Assembly: GCF_000473325.1 (NCBI RefSeq)
Contig: NZ_KI421513.1
Coordinates: 3,233,217-3,297,216 of the forward strand
Source of the DNA: Leisingera caerulea DSM 24564
GTDB taxonomy: Bacteria; Pseudomonadota; Alphaproteobacteria; Rhodobacterales; Rhodobacteraceae
Direction: 5' to 3'
Length of the DNA: 64,000 bases
Shown piece after piece: positions 19,101-27,192 of this stretch. A program made the position numbers and the translations under genes. How positions within the stretch are numbered: the stretch's first letter is position 1; every line of letters begins with the position of its first letter. The notes under the pieces were generated by a model that was not told the DNA's origin, did no database searches, and saw only the letters and a list, made by a program, of their open reading frames with translations.

Positions 19101-21426
19101 CGCAGGCTCTGACACACTTTCTGGGGAAGATGGCGACGATATCATTAATGGTGAAGACGGTAACGACAGTATATCGGGTGGGAACGGCAATAATAAACTC
19201 TATGGCGGAGGCGGAGACGATTTTCTTGCGGGCGGAAGTGGAGATGATGAACTTGACGGCGGAGCCGACGATGATGATTTAAGCGGAGGTGCAGGAGATG
19301 ATATTTTCTACTTCTCATCAGGCTTGGATACTATCGTTGACTTAAGTGGCACTGATCGCTTGATAGTAGGAAATGCGCTTCGGCCAGAAGACATAGATTT
19401 TTCTTACAATGGGAATGATCTGGTGTTGGAAGCAACAGCAGTGCTGTCAGGAACTACAACGATTTCTCAACAATCTCAATCAGATGCAGTCATCGAAAGC
19501 ATTGAGTTTGAAGATGGCTTCACAATCTATCCCTATCCTCTGATTTTTGAGTTGAGTTCATCAGACACATCGACCGAAACTATCTCCGGTCATGTAGGAG
19601 GTAGGGTAATTTTCGCGAATGGTGGCACTGATATTGTAAATGCTGATGGTGGAAATGATACAGTATCAACCGGACGAGGCGATGATGAGCTTTATGGCGA
19701 AGACGGTGATGATAAGCTTCACGCAGGAAGCGGCAATGACCTTATTTCCGGCGGTGCGGGGAATGACACGATTTGGGGTGGTGAAGGCAATGACACACTG
19801 AGCTTTGCAAGTGTCTCAGCAGCGATCACGGCCAGCCTGATCACTGGTACTGCCACAGGTGAAGGGACTGATACGTTCCAGGGTATCGAGAACCTAATCG
19901 GGGGTTCTGGAGACGATGCCCTGACAGGAGACGCGACTGCGAACACGCTTTCCGGCGGTGCGGGCAATGATGTGATTGATGGCGGGGCTGGTGATGATAC
20001 TGCCTCTTATGCGAATGCGACGGGCAGCATGACGATCAATCTGACGAGTAATTCGGCTTCTGGGGCGGACGGATCAGACACGTTCATTTCTATCGAGAAC
20101 GCGATTGGTTCAGATTATTACGATACCTTGGTTGGTGGTTCTGGGAACAACACAATGCGCGGGAATGGCGGCATTGACATCATTACAGGCTGGGCCGGGG
20201 CGGATATTCTTTACGGCGGCACAGGCAATGACATTCTGTATGGCGATGATACGGCCAGTAGCGCGGCTTACGTTGGTGCAGGTGACGACACCATTTATGG
20301 CGATGCCGGAGAAGACACGATTGCTGGCGGGGCTGGCAACGACACCATTTATGGCGGCGATGACGATGACACGATCTACGGTGCAGCCGGAGACGATACG
20401 ATCCACGGTGATGCTGGCGATGATCTGATCTACGGTGATTACGCGGTCGCTGGTGCGAATGACGGGTCTGATGTCATTTATGGTGGCGCGGGCGAAGATA
20501 CGATTGTCGGCTCAGGCGGAGACGACCAATTACATGGTGGCGATGATGCCGATACGATCCACGGCGGTGGTGGTCAGGATGAAATCTGGGGTGATGGCGG
20601 GAACGACATTATCTACGGCAATGACGATGATGACATTATCCACGGCGGTGATGGGGAAGATATCATGTATGGCGGCGGCGGTCTGGACACTATCTATGGA
20701 GATGGTGGAAATGACCAGGTCAACGGACAAGCTGTAACCGATTACATCTATGGCGGCGAAGGCCATGACTGGATTTGGGGTTATGAGGCCGATGATGTCT
20801 TATACGGCGGAAACGGCAACGATACTATCTTCGGTGATGACCAATACAACACCACCGGGTTTGTTGGTGCAGGTGATGATGAGATCCACGGTGAGGCCGG
20901 GAATGATGTGCTCTCTGGTGGAGATGGGAATGACACCATTCATGGCGGCGCAGATTCCGATACGATCTGGGGCGGTAACGGCGATGATGTCTTAAACGGT
21001 GATGCTGGGCTTGATCTGATGTATGGGCAAGCTGGAGCCGATACCATGCGCGGCGGCGATGGAGCGGACACGCTTCTGGGCGGCGATGGTGCTGACACGT
21101 TGTATGCGGATGAAGGCATTGATAAACTCTGGGGGCAGGACGGAATTGATACATTTGTCTTCGAAGGTGAAACCGCCTTTGATGGACGTGATCTCGTGGG
21201 TGATTTCCAAGCTGGCGAGACAATCAATATCGCAGATGTCTTGAGTGACTACGGCTATGACAGTGCCACACATACACTATCTGATTGGGTGCAAATCACC
21301 TATGCAGGTAATCATAGCTTCTTACAGGTTGACCGCGATGGGACAGGCACGAGCTATTCCATGACCGATCTGATGTATACTGAGAATTACAACAACCTGA
21401 CGATCAGCGATCTGGTGACGGCATAG
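16135..21426 (+). CDS. FrpC-like RTX protein with self-processing module
   Basis: A 1763-residue calcium-binding RTX protein. Residues 1-290 are a unique helical region without a signal peptide. Residues 294-420 match the FrpC self-processing module: WWDPLVIDLDGDG, FDLDGDGFA, DGFLVRDLNDNGRIDNGTEM, then SDLEIWEDANLDG, all EF-hand-like calcium loops. The first D-P pair is D294-P295. Two blocks of GGxGxDxxx nonapeptides follow (about 737-1055 and 1165-1665), and a C-terminal region fits a type I secretion signal. No HlyB/HlyD/TolC genes are in the window, so it must use an exporter encoded elsewhere. No protease zinc motif was seen. Function could be adhesion, surface cross-linking or toxin delivery. 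Confidence 0.85.
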   Translation: MTAIDTTQLEALANLTFADFKALHLQNQNRAEVYYTELRIQGQNSGITSIENYANIAFGVVQNSTTNGQMANYFTAAFAEVATPVVDFSPGSDARLLMQYTLMQEDLAARLNNINNLGGDGELDFSVTNTIHENALDAIGLGPEAFALYTPLSILAEHDPAKAQNYFEAAIDSTGFLDTVGQGLLLGFGADISSAQSLSDILKDYGDQAEWLAASLEAMEDWIDANSGNADAAIVADKINAFQAVLNLAGGSFYAVADWVDWVSTTTQSLVNEISDWYETTLVFFGVTLTGWWDPLVIDLDGDGVSADYISASGGNYTTYFDLDGDGFAQATSWHSDGFLVRDLNDNGRIDNGTEMFGDATTDGFSALAAHDSNSDGVIDANDAIWSDLEIWEDANLDGQTQSEELLSLASLNITGINLAATVIGSGTGTGLTHTGTVTTSSGTLEAGNYNFEIEATNTRYAQDYNFDVRAAFLPTMRGYNQMPDLHIALSLDNDETAPDSLMSLMTEIVSYSFTEIFENWSDVTDTIEAILFRWAGVDGVSPTSRGDFIEDARQLEFVEEYLGQGFVDRNEWGTDPGAVQAREFQEFWDATLFPRLSASVLMQSAASNLFTDTISYDFAGDILDIPGARTFDQDALDSLEDIATNLSTASERLDFWLDVSAFLRSITQHNGSGNDFGLDATGNSLFAAAISSSDSSLVLDSANHDPANGITSVEYRINNPLGETYEGNSSNNSQTGTLNADTMVGYAGADNYEGGAGNDFIYGHSLDNAGDDSANDFLSGGDGNDFLDGAGGNDTLIGGEGADHSVGGDGNDLIRDGWGNASIQDLAEGGTGDDTYEYIGWGNASVYINDSSGTDVLKMFSNGQLYSTDLVYTRVINDHIRITGLNSGGTVGINVTIADQLLDLGDADGRGVETVELYDTNLDLKNLLLNWSGSMNTIGSEQDDVIDGITFGSTVDNISTYGGNDTVDAGGGDDQVYGGNGNDTIYGGAGSDTLSGEDGDDIINGEDGNDSISGGNGNNKLYGGGGDDFLAGGSGDDELDGGADDDDLSGGAGDDIFYFSSGLDTIVDLSGTDRLIVGNALRPEDIDFSYNGNDLVLEATAVLSGTTTISQQSQSDAVIESIEFEDGFTIYPYPLIFELSSSDTSTETISGHVGGRVIFANGGTDIVNADGGNDTVSTGRGDDELYGEDGDDKLHAGSGNDLISGGAGNDTIWGGEGNDTLSFASVSAAITASLITGTATGEGTDTFQGIENLIGGSGDDALTGDATANTLSGGAGNDVIDGGAGDDTASYANATGSMTINLTSNSASGADGSDTFISIENAIGSDYYDTLVGGSGNNTMRGNGGIDIITGWAGADILYGGTGNDILYGDDTASSAAYVGAGDDTIYGDAGEDTIAGGAGNDTIYGGDDDDTIYGAAGDDTIHGDAGDDLIYGDYAVAGANDGSDVIYGGAGEDTIVGSGGDDQLHGGDDADTIHGGGGQDEIWGDGGNDIIYGNDDDDIIHGGDGEDIMYGGGGLDTIYGDGGNDQVNGQAVTDYIYGGEGHDWIWGYEADDVLYGGNGNDTIFGDDQYNTTGFVGAGDDEIHGEAGNDVLSGGDGNDTIHGGADSDTIWGGNGDDVLNGDAGLDLMYGQAGADTMRGGDGADTLLGGDGADTLYADEGIDKLWGQDGIDTFVFEGETAFDGRDLVGDFQAGETINIADVLSDYGYDSATHTLSDWVQITYAGNHSFLQVDRDGTGTSYSMTDLMYTENYNNLTISDLVTA
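18345..21130 (+). repeat. RTX nonapeptide-coding repeats
   Basis: Tandem 27-bp-period repeats encoding GGxGxDxxx units, in two blocks (about 18345-19310 and 19630-21130) split by a non-repetitive insert. They form calcium-filled beta-rolls after secretion. The repeats are degenerate at the DNA level, so recombination-driven length change is possible but not forced. Confidence 0.85.
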
Positions 21427-21431
21427 GCGCT

Positions 21432-21460
21432 CTTAGCCGCTCTAACAGAAGGCGGCTAAG
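21432..21460 (+). terminator. Stem-loop after the RTX gene
   Basis: A perfect 9-bp stem, CTTAGCCGC and GCGGCTAAG, with an 11-nt loop, begins 6 nt after the RTX stop. There is no T run, so it may stabilise the 3' end or act as a weak terminator. Confidence 0.45.
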
Positions 21461-21478
21461 GCTTGCGCTACCTCACCT

Positions 21479-21628
21479 TCACCGCCCCTCATTCATCCAT
21501 TGATCCATGGTGAGTTTTTCCAGGGCGCTGAGGATTTCGCTGCGCGTTCCCGGTTTGCGGATAGAGGTGTAGGCCAGGACGAGGCGAAATAGTTCCTCCG
21601 GTGTGACGTCATAAGATGATTGTATCAT
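21479..21628 (-). CDS. 49-residue protein resembling the tail of an XRE-type regulator
   Basis: A short frame from ATG 21628 to TGA 21479, with AAGGAAA about 7 nt upstream of the start. The peptide (MIQSSYDVTPEELFRLVLAY at its start, TSIRKPGTRSEILSALEKL after) resembles the C-terminal helix pair seen after the helix-turn-helix of alphaproteobacterial XRE regulators (L-x-RAY-x-x-I-x-x-P-x-x-R), but it has no DNA-binding part. It sits 31 nt downstream of the resolvase gene on the same strand, so it may be co-expressed with it. It could be a stand-alone dimerisation peptide or a remnant. Confidence 0.5.
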   Translation of the reverse strand: MIQSSYDVTPEELFRLVLAYTSIRKPGTRSEILSALEKLTMDQWMNEGR

Positions 21629-21659
21629 TGGGGTTTCCTTTCGTTTGATGTGTGATCCT

Positions 21660-22229
21660 TCATGCCAGCCCCTCGCGCCTTATGGCGCGTTGCAGGGTGA
21701 TGCGTGATACGCCCAGCAGATGGGCGACATAGCGGCAGGGATAGCCATTCTCCGCAATGTCCTCATGCGCCAGACGCACAGTTTCCTTATCCAGCTTGGG
21801 CGGCCTGCCCAGGCGTTTGCCGTTGGCTCTGGCCGCCGCCAGCCCTTCACGGGTGCGGCGTGCCAGAATACGCCGCTCAAACCGCGCAAAGGCGGCGATG
21901 AGCGTGTAGAACAGCTCGCCTTCTTCCGTGGCCGTATCAAAGCTCATCTGGGCGATGCGCAGATGAATACCGCGCTCTCGCAACTGATCTGCTGTGATCA
22001 GTGCGTCAATCGTGGAGCGGAATGCGCGGTCCAAATCCCAGACCAGAAACGTATCACCGGGTTTGAGGCGGGATATCGCGGCCTCGAACACCGGACGGTG
22101 GCGCGCACCTGCGGATAAATGCTCGACATGAAATTCATCGCAAAGATCGCGCAGGCCATAAGCCTGACGGTCAGTGGATTGCTCACGTGTGGAAACGCGC
22201 AAGTATGCGATAGTGCGGGGTTCAGGCAT
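21660..22229 (-). CDS. Small serine recombinase (resolvase/invertase)
   Basis: A 189-residue serine recombinase. The catalytic serine lies in IAYLRVSTREQS, with LVWDLDRAFRS and FARFERRILARRTREGL as expected in the catalytic domain and long E helix, followed by GKRLGRPPKLD and a C-terminal helix-turn-helix (YVAHLLGVSRITLQRAI). Length and layout fit Tn3-type resolvases or Pin-type invertases. It is complete. The IS21 element is inserted about 50 bp upstream of its start, which may have removed or replaced its promoter. I found no obvious res or inversion site beside it. Confidence 0.88.
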   Translation of the reverse strand: MPEPRTIAYLRVSTREQSTDRQAYGLRDLCDEFHVEHLSAGARHRPVFEAAISRLKPGDTFLVWDLDRAFRSTIDALITADQLRERGIHLRIAQMSFDTATEEGELFYTLIAAFARFERRILARRTREGLAAARANGKRLGRPPKLDKETVRLAHEDIAENGYPCRYVAHLLGVSRITLQRAIRREGLA

Positions 22230-22282
22230 GGTTTGTTGCTCAAAAAGGAACCTTTTCGAGCATGGCTGCGCATTCCAGGCTT

Positions 22283-22336
22283 TGCGGACAACCGTTCCAA
22301 CGACACGCGGACATGCATTCCGGGGTGCGCGGACAA
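22283..22336. repeat. Left IS21 terminal repeats
   Basis: Three GCGGACA units at 22284, 22307 and 22329, with about 22-bp spacing. They mirror TGTCCGC units at the other end. Multiple terminal repeats bound by IstA are characteristic of IS21. Confidence 0.7.
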
Positions 22337-22372
22337 AATCCGTGCGGGATGCTGAGCGTTTGATTTGACATC

Positions 22373-23143
22373 TCAGTTGTTGGCTTTTTCGTCAATGGTT
22401 TTGGCTGCGGGGGCGTCCCGGGTTTTGCGCATGGAGGGACCATCGAGGCTCAGACGATGTGCATTGTGGATCAGCCGATCGAGTATGGCATCGGCGAAGG
22501 TGGGTTCGTCGACGATGTCGTGCCAAGCGTCCACGGGCAGTTGGCTGGTGACCAGGGTCGCGCCCGCGCCGTAGCGATCTTCGACGATTTCCATCAGGTC
22601 CCGGCGCTGCGGGGCAGTCATGCGGTCCGGCCCCCAGTCATCGAGGATCAACAGATCGGCTTTGACGAGTTGCCGGAAGATACGCGGAAAGCGTCCGTCA
22701 TCATGGGCGAGCTGCAATTCAGAGAACAGGCGTGGCAGGCGCTTGTAGATGACGGTGGCATTGTCACGGCAGGCTTTCTGGCCCAGGGCGCAAGCCAGCC
22801 AGCTCTTGCCGACACCACAGGGGCCAGTGATCAGCAAGTTCCGTTTCTCCTTGATCCAGCGCCCTGTGGCCAATTCCTGGAACAGGGCCTTGTCCAGGCG
22901 GCGCGGTGAGCGGAAGTCCACGTCCTCGATGCTGGCTCCGCTATGGCGCAGTTTGGCGGCGCGCAGCCGGGATTGGAACCGCTTGGTCGTGCGGTTTGCC
23001 ATCTCACGGTCGATCAGAAGGCCAAGCCATTCGGCATGCCCCATGTCGGCTGCGCTGTCTTGAGATTGCAGATCGGTGAAGGCGTCCGCCATGCCGTCCA
23101 GCTTGAGCTGGCGCAGCAGGTCGTGTGTGGGATGGTCAAGCAT
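22373..23143 (-). CDS. istB: IS21 helper ATPase IstB
   Basis: A 256-residue DnaA/DnaC-like AAA+ ATPase with Walker A GPCGVGKSW and Walker B LLILDDWG. The N-terminal region (LDGMADAFTDLQSQDS) matches IstB. It regulates target choice and activates the IstA transposase. It starts 12 nt after istA, in one operon. Confidence 0.92.
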   Translation of the reverse strand: MLDHPTHDLLRQLKLDGMADAFTDLQSQDSAADMGHAEWLGLLIDREMANRTTKRFQSRLRAAKLRHSGASIEDVDFRSPRRLDKALFQELATGRWIKEKRNLLITGPCGVGKSWLACALGQKACRDNATVIYKRLPRLFSELQLAHDDGRFPRIFRQLVKADLLILDDWGPDRMTAPQRRDLMEIVEDRYGAGATLVTSQLPVDAWHDIVDEPTFADAILDRLIHNAHRLSLDGPSMRKTRDAPAAKTIDEKANN

Positions 23144-23155
23144 GTGTATCCTTTC

Positions 23156-24706
23156 TCAGTGAAAATAATCGGCGCCGCGTATGTTAGGGTGGGTGATCGC
23201 CGGTTCCTCTGCGGGCCGATCTGGTGCCCGGCGATATCTCTTGTTCTTCAGGATGGATTGGAGGGAGCTGTAGGAGTGGGCCCCGATGGCCAGCGCGTAG
23301 TCTGCCGCCGCTTCAAACTCAGGAGCCGCATACCCCTTGGACAAACGCAGTATGCCAAGGCAGGCCCGGAATCCCTGGGCGGGATGCTTGCGTGAACGCA
23401 GGATCACTTCGACCAGTGCGGCAGTGTTGGGGCCGACCTTGGCGGCCCACCGGTGCAGGCGCTCGGGTGTCCAGTCGGCGTAAGCCCTGTGGTTGGGCGG
23501 CATGTGGTCCAGCACCGTGGAATGCTTGCGGTTACCTGATGTCCGGGCATGTGAGGCAACGCGCTGATCTGCATGGAATATCTCGATGGTGCGGCTGGTG
23601 ATACGTACCCAGACCTGCGCCTTCAGCAGGGTGTGGGGCACCGAGTAATAGTGCCGGTCGATCTCGACGTGGTAGTCGAGCCCGACCTTCCGGCAGCGCC
23701 ATTCGGCGAAGACATAAGGCTCCAGAGGAAGCGGTTGCAGCGCATGGCGTTCAAGCTGTTCGAACAGCTCCCGGCGGCTCGCCCCGAGATGGCGCGTGCG
23801 CCGGTTGTTGAATGTCTCCAGCAGCTCCCGGATCGCCGCGTTCAACTCGGTCAGGGAAGTAAGGCGCCGGTCCCGCAGCCGCGCATGTATCCACCGCTGA
23901 GCAAGCTGGACGGCCACCTCGACCTTCGCCTTGTCTTGCGGTTTGCGCGGGCGCGCCGGGATGATGGCGGTGTCGTAATGCGCGGCCATGTCCGCGTAGC
24001 TGCGATTGATCTGGGGGTCGTGAAAACAGGCCTTGGTGACCCCGGATTTGAGGTTGTCCGAGACCACCGTGGCAGGCACGCCGCCGAAGAAGGCAAAGGC
24101 CCGGACGTGAGAGCCGATCCAGTCGGACAGGCCTTGTGTCCAGGTCGCCTCGGCATAGGTCAGGTTCGAGGCCCCAAGGGCTGCGACAAAAAACTGGGCC
24201 TGGCGTAGCTCGCCGGTCTCGGGGTCCATGATCTCGAAGGTTGCGCCCGCATAGTCCACGTAAAGGGCTTCGCCCGCGACGTGCTGCTGGCGCATCACAG
24301 GCGCCAGCTTGCCCTCCCAGCGGCGGTACAGCTCGCAAAACCGGCTGTAGCCATAACCTTTGGGGTGGGCTTCACGGTATTCCTCCCATAGGAGCGACAA
24401 GGTCACCCCTGGTCGGCGCAACTCGCGATGGACCAGCGCCCACTCCGGTTTGGGATAGCTGGTCGCCGCATCCGGCGGCGGGGCCGGGAACAACAGCGCT
24501 TCAAGAGCGGCGTCCGTCAGGTCGTCCGGCAATGGCCAGGACAGGCCCGCCCGAGTGGCGCGGCTGACATACTCGCTGACCGACGTGCGGCCGACACCAA
24601 TGCTGCGGCCAACCTCCCGGGTCGTCAGACCGCTTGCCCGCAGCCTCAAGGCTTCTCTGATCTTCCTCATCGGCAATCTCGCCATTGGGTCCCTCCCGCT
24701 CCTCAA
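23156..24706 (-). CDS. istA: IS21 transposase IstA
   Basis: A 516-residue DDE transposase. The N-terminal helix-turn-helix (ASGLTTREVGRSIGVGRTSV) binds the terminal repeats. The catalytic acids fit VDYAGATFEI (first D), VVSDNLKSG (second D) and DKAKVEVAV (E). Full length for the family, so the element is probably active or recently so. Confidence 0.92.
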   Translation of the reverse strand: MRSGRDPMARLPMRKIREALRLRASGLTTREVGRSIGVGRTSVSEYVSRATRAGLSWPLPDDLTDAALEALLFPAPPPDAATSYPKPEWALVHRELRRPGVTLSLLWEEYREAHPKGYGYSRFCELYRRWEGKLAPVMRQQHVAGEALYVDYAGATFEIMDPETGELRQAQFFVAALGASNLTYAEATWTQGLSDWIGSHVRAFAFFGGVPATVVSDNLKSGVTKACFHDPQINRSYADMAAHYDTAIIPARPRKPQDKAKVEVAVQLAQRWIHARLRDRRLTSLTELNAAIRELLETFNNRRTRHLGASRRELFEQLERHALQPLPLEPYVFAEWRCRKVGLDYHVEIDRHYYSVPHTLLKAQVWVRITSRTIEIFHADQRVASHARTSGNRKHSTVLDHMPPNHRAYADWTPERLHRWAAKVGPNTAALVEVILRSRKHPAQGFRACLGILRLSKGYAAPEFEAAADYALAIGAHSYSSLQSILKNKRYRRAPDRPAEEPAITHPNIRGADYFH

Positions 24707-24767
24707 AAGAGCGAAAGGTTACCCGCCACGTGATTGCTCAACACCCCCGGCACAGGGCCATAAAGGC

Positions 24768-24843
24768 TTGTCCGCGAGCCCCGGAATCTTGTCCGCGCTA
24801 CATCGGAATGCATGTCCGCGTCAGATTGGAATCCTTGTCCGCG
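24768..24843. repeat. Right IS21 terminal repeats
   Basis: Four TGTCCGC units at 24769, 24790, 24813 and 24836, spaced 21-23 bp, in inverted orientation to the left end. One extra unit compared with the left end. Confidence 0.7.
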
Positions 24844-24984
24844 CTACCCCGGTACGCGCAAGCATGGCCTGATATTCGGCGCTGAGTGGCGTTTTCCGGC
24901 TGTTTTTGCCCGTATCACCGGGCTCTCCCTTAATACCAAATTCATTGAATCCCGTAAATCTGTGTTGGTCAAAATCCTTCGATT
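24844..24984 (-). pseudogene. Possible gene remnant cut by the IS21 element
   Basis: The minus strand between the IS end and 24964 has a short open stretch with protein-like composition (FNEFGIKGEPGDTGKNSRKT then PLSAEYQAMLARTG) but no start codon and a stop just upstream. It may be a fragment of a gene disrupted by the IS. The family is not recognised, and it may be spurious. Confidence 0.25.
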
Positions 24985-25329
24985 ATGATCGCTCGCAAGA
25001 GATTGTTTGAAAAAGGAATTCTAACCGCGCTTGCGCTCTGTCCACAGCTTTCTGCCGCGAACGGGTTCACCAGCACCGATGTTCTGAAATGGGAGCAAAG
25101 CGCACAGGACAGCATGTTTCAGACCTCCGTGGGTATGATGGCCATTGTCGCTACGCAGTTGGAAAATCATGCTCAGCTCGCCGAGTGCATTGACCAATGG
25201 TATTTTGCATCAGACGCCGTGACGCAGGCTCGGAACGGAGAAATCCGTGAAGTCATGCAGCGCTACGGGGATTACCACCCGCAAGCGATGATTATGGCTG
25301 TTGTTGAGAAGGCGTGCGGAGAGTTCTAG
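24985..25329 (+). CDS. Small exported hypothetical protein
   Basis: A 114-residue protein with a short basic N terminus and hydrophobic stretch (KGILTALALCPQLSAAN), probably a signal peptide with cleavage near AAN. The mature part is helical (TDVLKWEQSAQDSMFQTSVG) with two cysteines (AECIDQWY, EKACGEF) that may pair in the periplasm. No clear family. It is convergent with the next gene, 3 nt apart, and lies between the IS and the coupling-protein region. Confidence 0.6.
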   Translation: MIARKRLFEKGILTALALCPQLSAANGFTSTDVLKWEQSAQDSMFQTSVGMMAIVATQLENHAQLAECIDQWYFASDAVTQARNGEIREVMQRYGDYHPQAMIMAVVEKACGEF

Positions 25330-25332
25330 GCA

Positions 25333-26100
25333 TTAAAGTTTTGGCACTGTCACGTCCAATTCAGGACGCATGGCCACTTCATTCTCGGTTCCTGACAGCT
25401 CCCTGCCAGAAAGCAATTTGAGGCGTTCGTCCACAGTATCTGTCAGTTCCTCCACGCGGTTCTGGAAGCCTGTCATGCTGTCTTTGGCGGTTGGGTCGTC
25501 CTGATCGGCCATACGTTCCTGCATATCGCCAATCTCGGCCTGTCCGGCGTGAATGTCATTTTCCAGTTCTGACAGACCGTTCACGCGCTCCGCAGCGGCG
25601 CGCATATCATCGTATGTTGGTTCGTCACCGCGCCAGACGATGCTTTCCGCAAGATCCGCATCCACGGCTGTGCCGTCCTCGTAGCGGATTTTACCGTCCT
25701 GATCCTGAAACACGGCAGCGCCATCCGGCAGGCGGGCGGCGCGGGTTATGATGTCCAGCATGGCCGCGTCAGCCTCGGCCTTGAGTTGCTGTACCTTTTC
25801 CAGCGCGCCATCCAAACGGGTTTGCGCATCGCGCAGCTTTTCTTCGGTCTCGCGGTAGAGCGCAGCGTATTCCGGGTCGTTCTGCATGAGGAGCTGGAGA
25901 TTGGTGAGCATGGCGGCGCGTTCTTCACGCTGCTTGGCAACTTTTTTGGGATCGCGGTCGCCTCCGGGGAGGAAGCGCCCCATGCGGCCAACATCGCGCC
26001 CGGCCATTTCATTGTTGAAATCGTCCATGTCCTGAACGCGGCGTTTGTCCCGCTCAGCTTGCCTTATATCCTCATCACCTTTGCCAAATTTCATAGCCAT
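25333..26100 (-). CDS. Coiled-coil hypothetical protein
   Basis: A 255-residue highly charged cytoplasmic protein with long coiled coils (about 45-125 and 175-235; for example LYRETEEKLRDAQTRLDGAL). The N terminus (MAMKFGKGDEDIRQAERDKR) is basic; no membrane segment or enzyme motif. Its place near the coupling-protein genes hints at a role in element transfer or maintenance, but nothing in the sequence proves it. Confidence 0.6.
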   Translation of the reverse strand: MAMKFGKGDEDIRQAERDKRRVQDMDDFNNEMAGRDVGRMGRFLPGGDRDPKKVAKQREERAAMLTNLQLLMQNDPEYAALYRETEEKLRDAQTRLDGALEKVQQLKAEADAAMLDIITRAARLPDGAAVFQDQDGKIRYEDGTAVDADLAESIVWRGDEPTYDDMRAAAERVNGLSELENDIHAGQAEIGDMQERMADQDDPTAKDSMTGFQNRVEELTDTVDERLKLLSGRELSGTENEVAMRPELDVTVPKL

Positions 26101-26694
26101 ATCATAAAGATATAAGGTTAATTCGGCGTTAAGATAAGTTAATGGACTGCCGCTCCCAGGTGGGAGTGAAGAGTTTCAAGCAGAAAATCATTGCCGCCTT
26201 CAAGAAAGTCGGGTGTTTTTCCTGATTTTCATTTGATCGCATTGATTGCGAGCGGAATGTTCACATATTAGTTCCGAGGGGAGGCATTCAGGAAGAAATA
26301 TAAATAAACTCAAGCACTTATGCTGAGACGACGTTTTCGGCAGCGAGAAATCTATGGCTATAGAAAGGAGGGAAAACGTTTCTACGCACCCCAATCACTG
26401 CGCAAGGGACGGCGATGATCCGCGTCGAAATATTGTCGACCCGGTTCCGGCAAAGAAAAAGCAAAAACTTTCCCCATGCTATCAGTGGGTTGAGGAGAAA
26501 ATTCATCGCGTGCCTTGCGGCCCAGCTTGTTCTAACCAAACTCAATACATAACAGAGCCTGATATGGTTCAGGCAAAAACCGAAAGCTGCGCTCCGACCG
26601 CATCCTAATATCCTAATTTTTTGCGTTCTGTAACCCGAACCGTTCGTGTTCGGCAATGGCGGAGCTTTGTCCGAAGACATGAAAGGAGAAGATC
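26101..26694. other. 594-bp non-coding region upstream of the coupling-protein operon
   Basis: No convincing gene on either strand. It has an inverted repeat CTCCCA-GG-TGGGAG (26153-26166) and another, CCGAAC (26635-26640) with GTTCGG (26648-26653), just before the next gene, plus AT-rich patches. It probably contains the operon promoter and could hold an origin or transfer site. Confidence 0.4.
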
Positions 26695-27000
26695 ATGATG
26701 ATGCATCCCCAGAACGGCAAAGGCGGCGGTGATGATGAACGCCGTGATTTCGTTGCCGTTCTTTGCGCAACCGGCGCGTCATTCCTGTGGGCTGATCCTG
26801 CCTATGAATGGTCGATCAATTGGTTCCAGAACGTCGCCATTCAGAATTACGGCCACCAGTTCCTCGAAGCTTTTCAGTGGGCGTACTGGGGGACTCTGCA
26901 CCTGGCGATTTTCGGAGTCACACGTGTCGCGGTGAATTGGGCGCTGATCATGATCATCACCAATATCGGCTACCGCTTCCTGATGTCCAGCTACGGCTAA
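26695..27000 (+). CDS. Small membrane protein upstream of the coupling ATPase
   Basis: A 101-residue protein with an AAAGGAG ribosome site. After a glycine-rich hydrophilic start there are two hydrophobic segments (FVAVLCATGASFLW and LAIFGVTRVAVNWALIMIIT). No family recognised. It begins the cluster that ends with a VirD4-like ATPase lacking its own membrane anchor, so it may supply the anchor in trans. Confidence 0.65.
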   Translation: MMMHPQNGKGGGDDERRDFVAVLCATGASFLWADPAYEWSINWFQNVAIQNYGHQFLEAFQWAYWGTLHLAIFGVTRVAVNWALIMIITNIGYRFLMSSYG

Positions 27001-27028
27001 CCATCCACCAACTGAAAAGGAGAGAAAT

Positions 27029-27184
27029 ATGCCTCGTTATATCAAAGATAAAATAGGTGAAATCCACCAGATCCGAAAAGTCGAAACCTTCGGCGATAAG
27101 ATCATTAAGGTCCTGAAAGTGGTTGCCAAATCCATTTTGGGATTCATCTGGATCATGTTCCTGATCGGTCTGCTGACTGGCTAA
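27029..27184 (+). CDS. 51-residue single-pass membrane peptide
   Basis: A short gene with an AAAAGGAG ribosome site 8 nt before its ATG. The peptide starts MPRYIKDKIGEIHQIRKVET and ends in one hydrophobic helix (SILGFIWIMFLIGLLTG). It sits 28 nt after the other small membrane-protein gene and before the coupling ATPase. Basic cytoplasmic part plus one C-terminal helix is the layout of a tail anchor. Confidence 0.65.
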   Translation: MPRYIKDKIGEIHQIRKVETFGDKIIKVLKVVAKSILGFIWIMFLIGLLTG

Positions 27185-27192
27185 TGACCATA

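Larger units (their letters stand above)
22283..24843. mobile_element. IS21-family insertion sequence
   Basis: A complete IS21-type unit: istA and istB on the minus strand, bounded by multiple inverted repeats built on GCGGACA / TGTCCGC. Both ends share CGCGGACATGCATTCCG as an inner repeat. I cannot define a target duplication, so the exact ends are approximate. Its composition is GC-rich compared with the surrounding cargo, which suggests later arrival. Confidence 0.82.

Noticed and set aside
16135..21426. Periodic repeats that could suggest a CRISPR array or tandem DNA repeat
   Set aside because: They are degenerate 27-bp protein-coding repeats in one long frame, matching RTX nonapeptides; there are no spacers.
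26318..26680. 120-codon minus-strand frame
   Set aside because: No ribosome site, mixed composition and no family likeness; opposite a probable promoter region.
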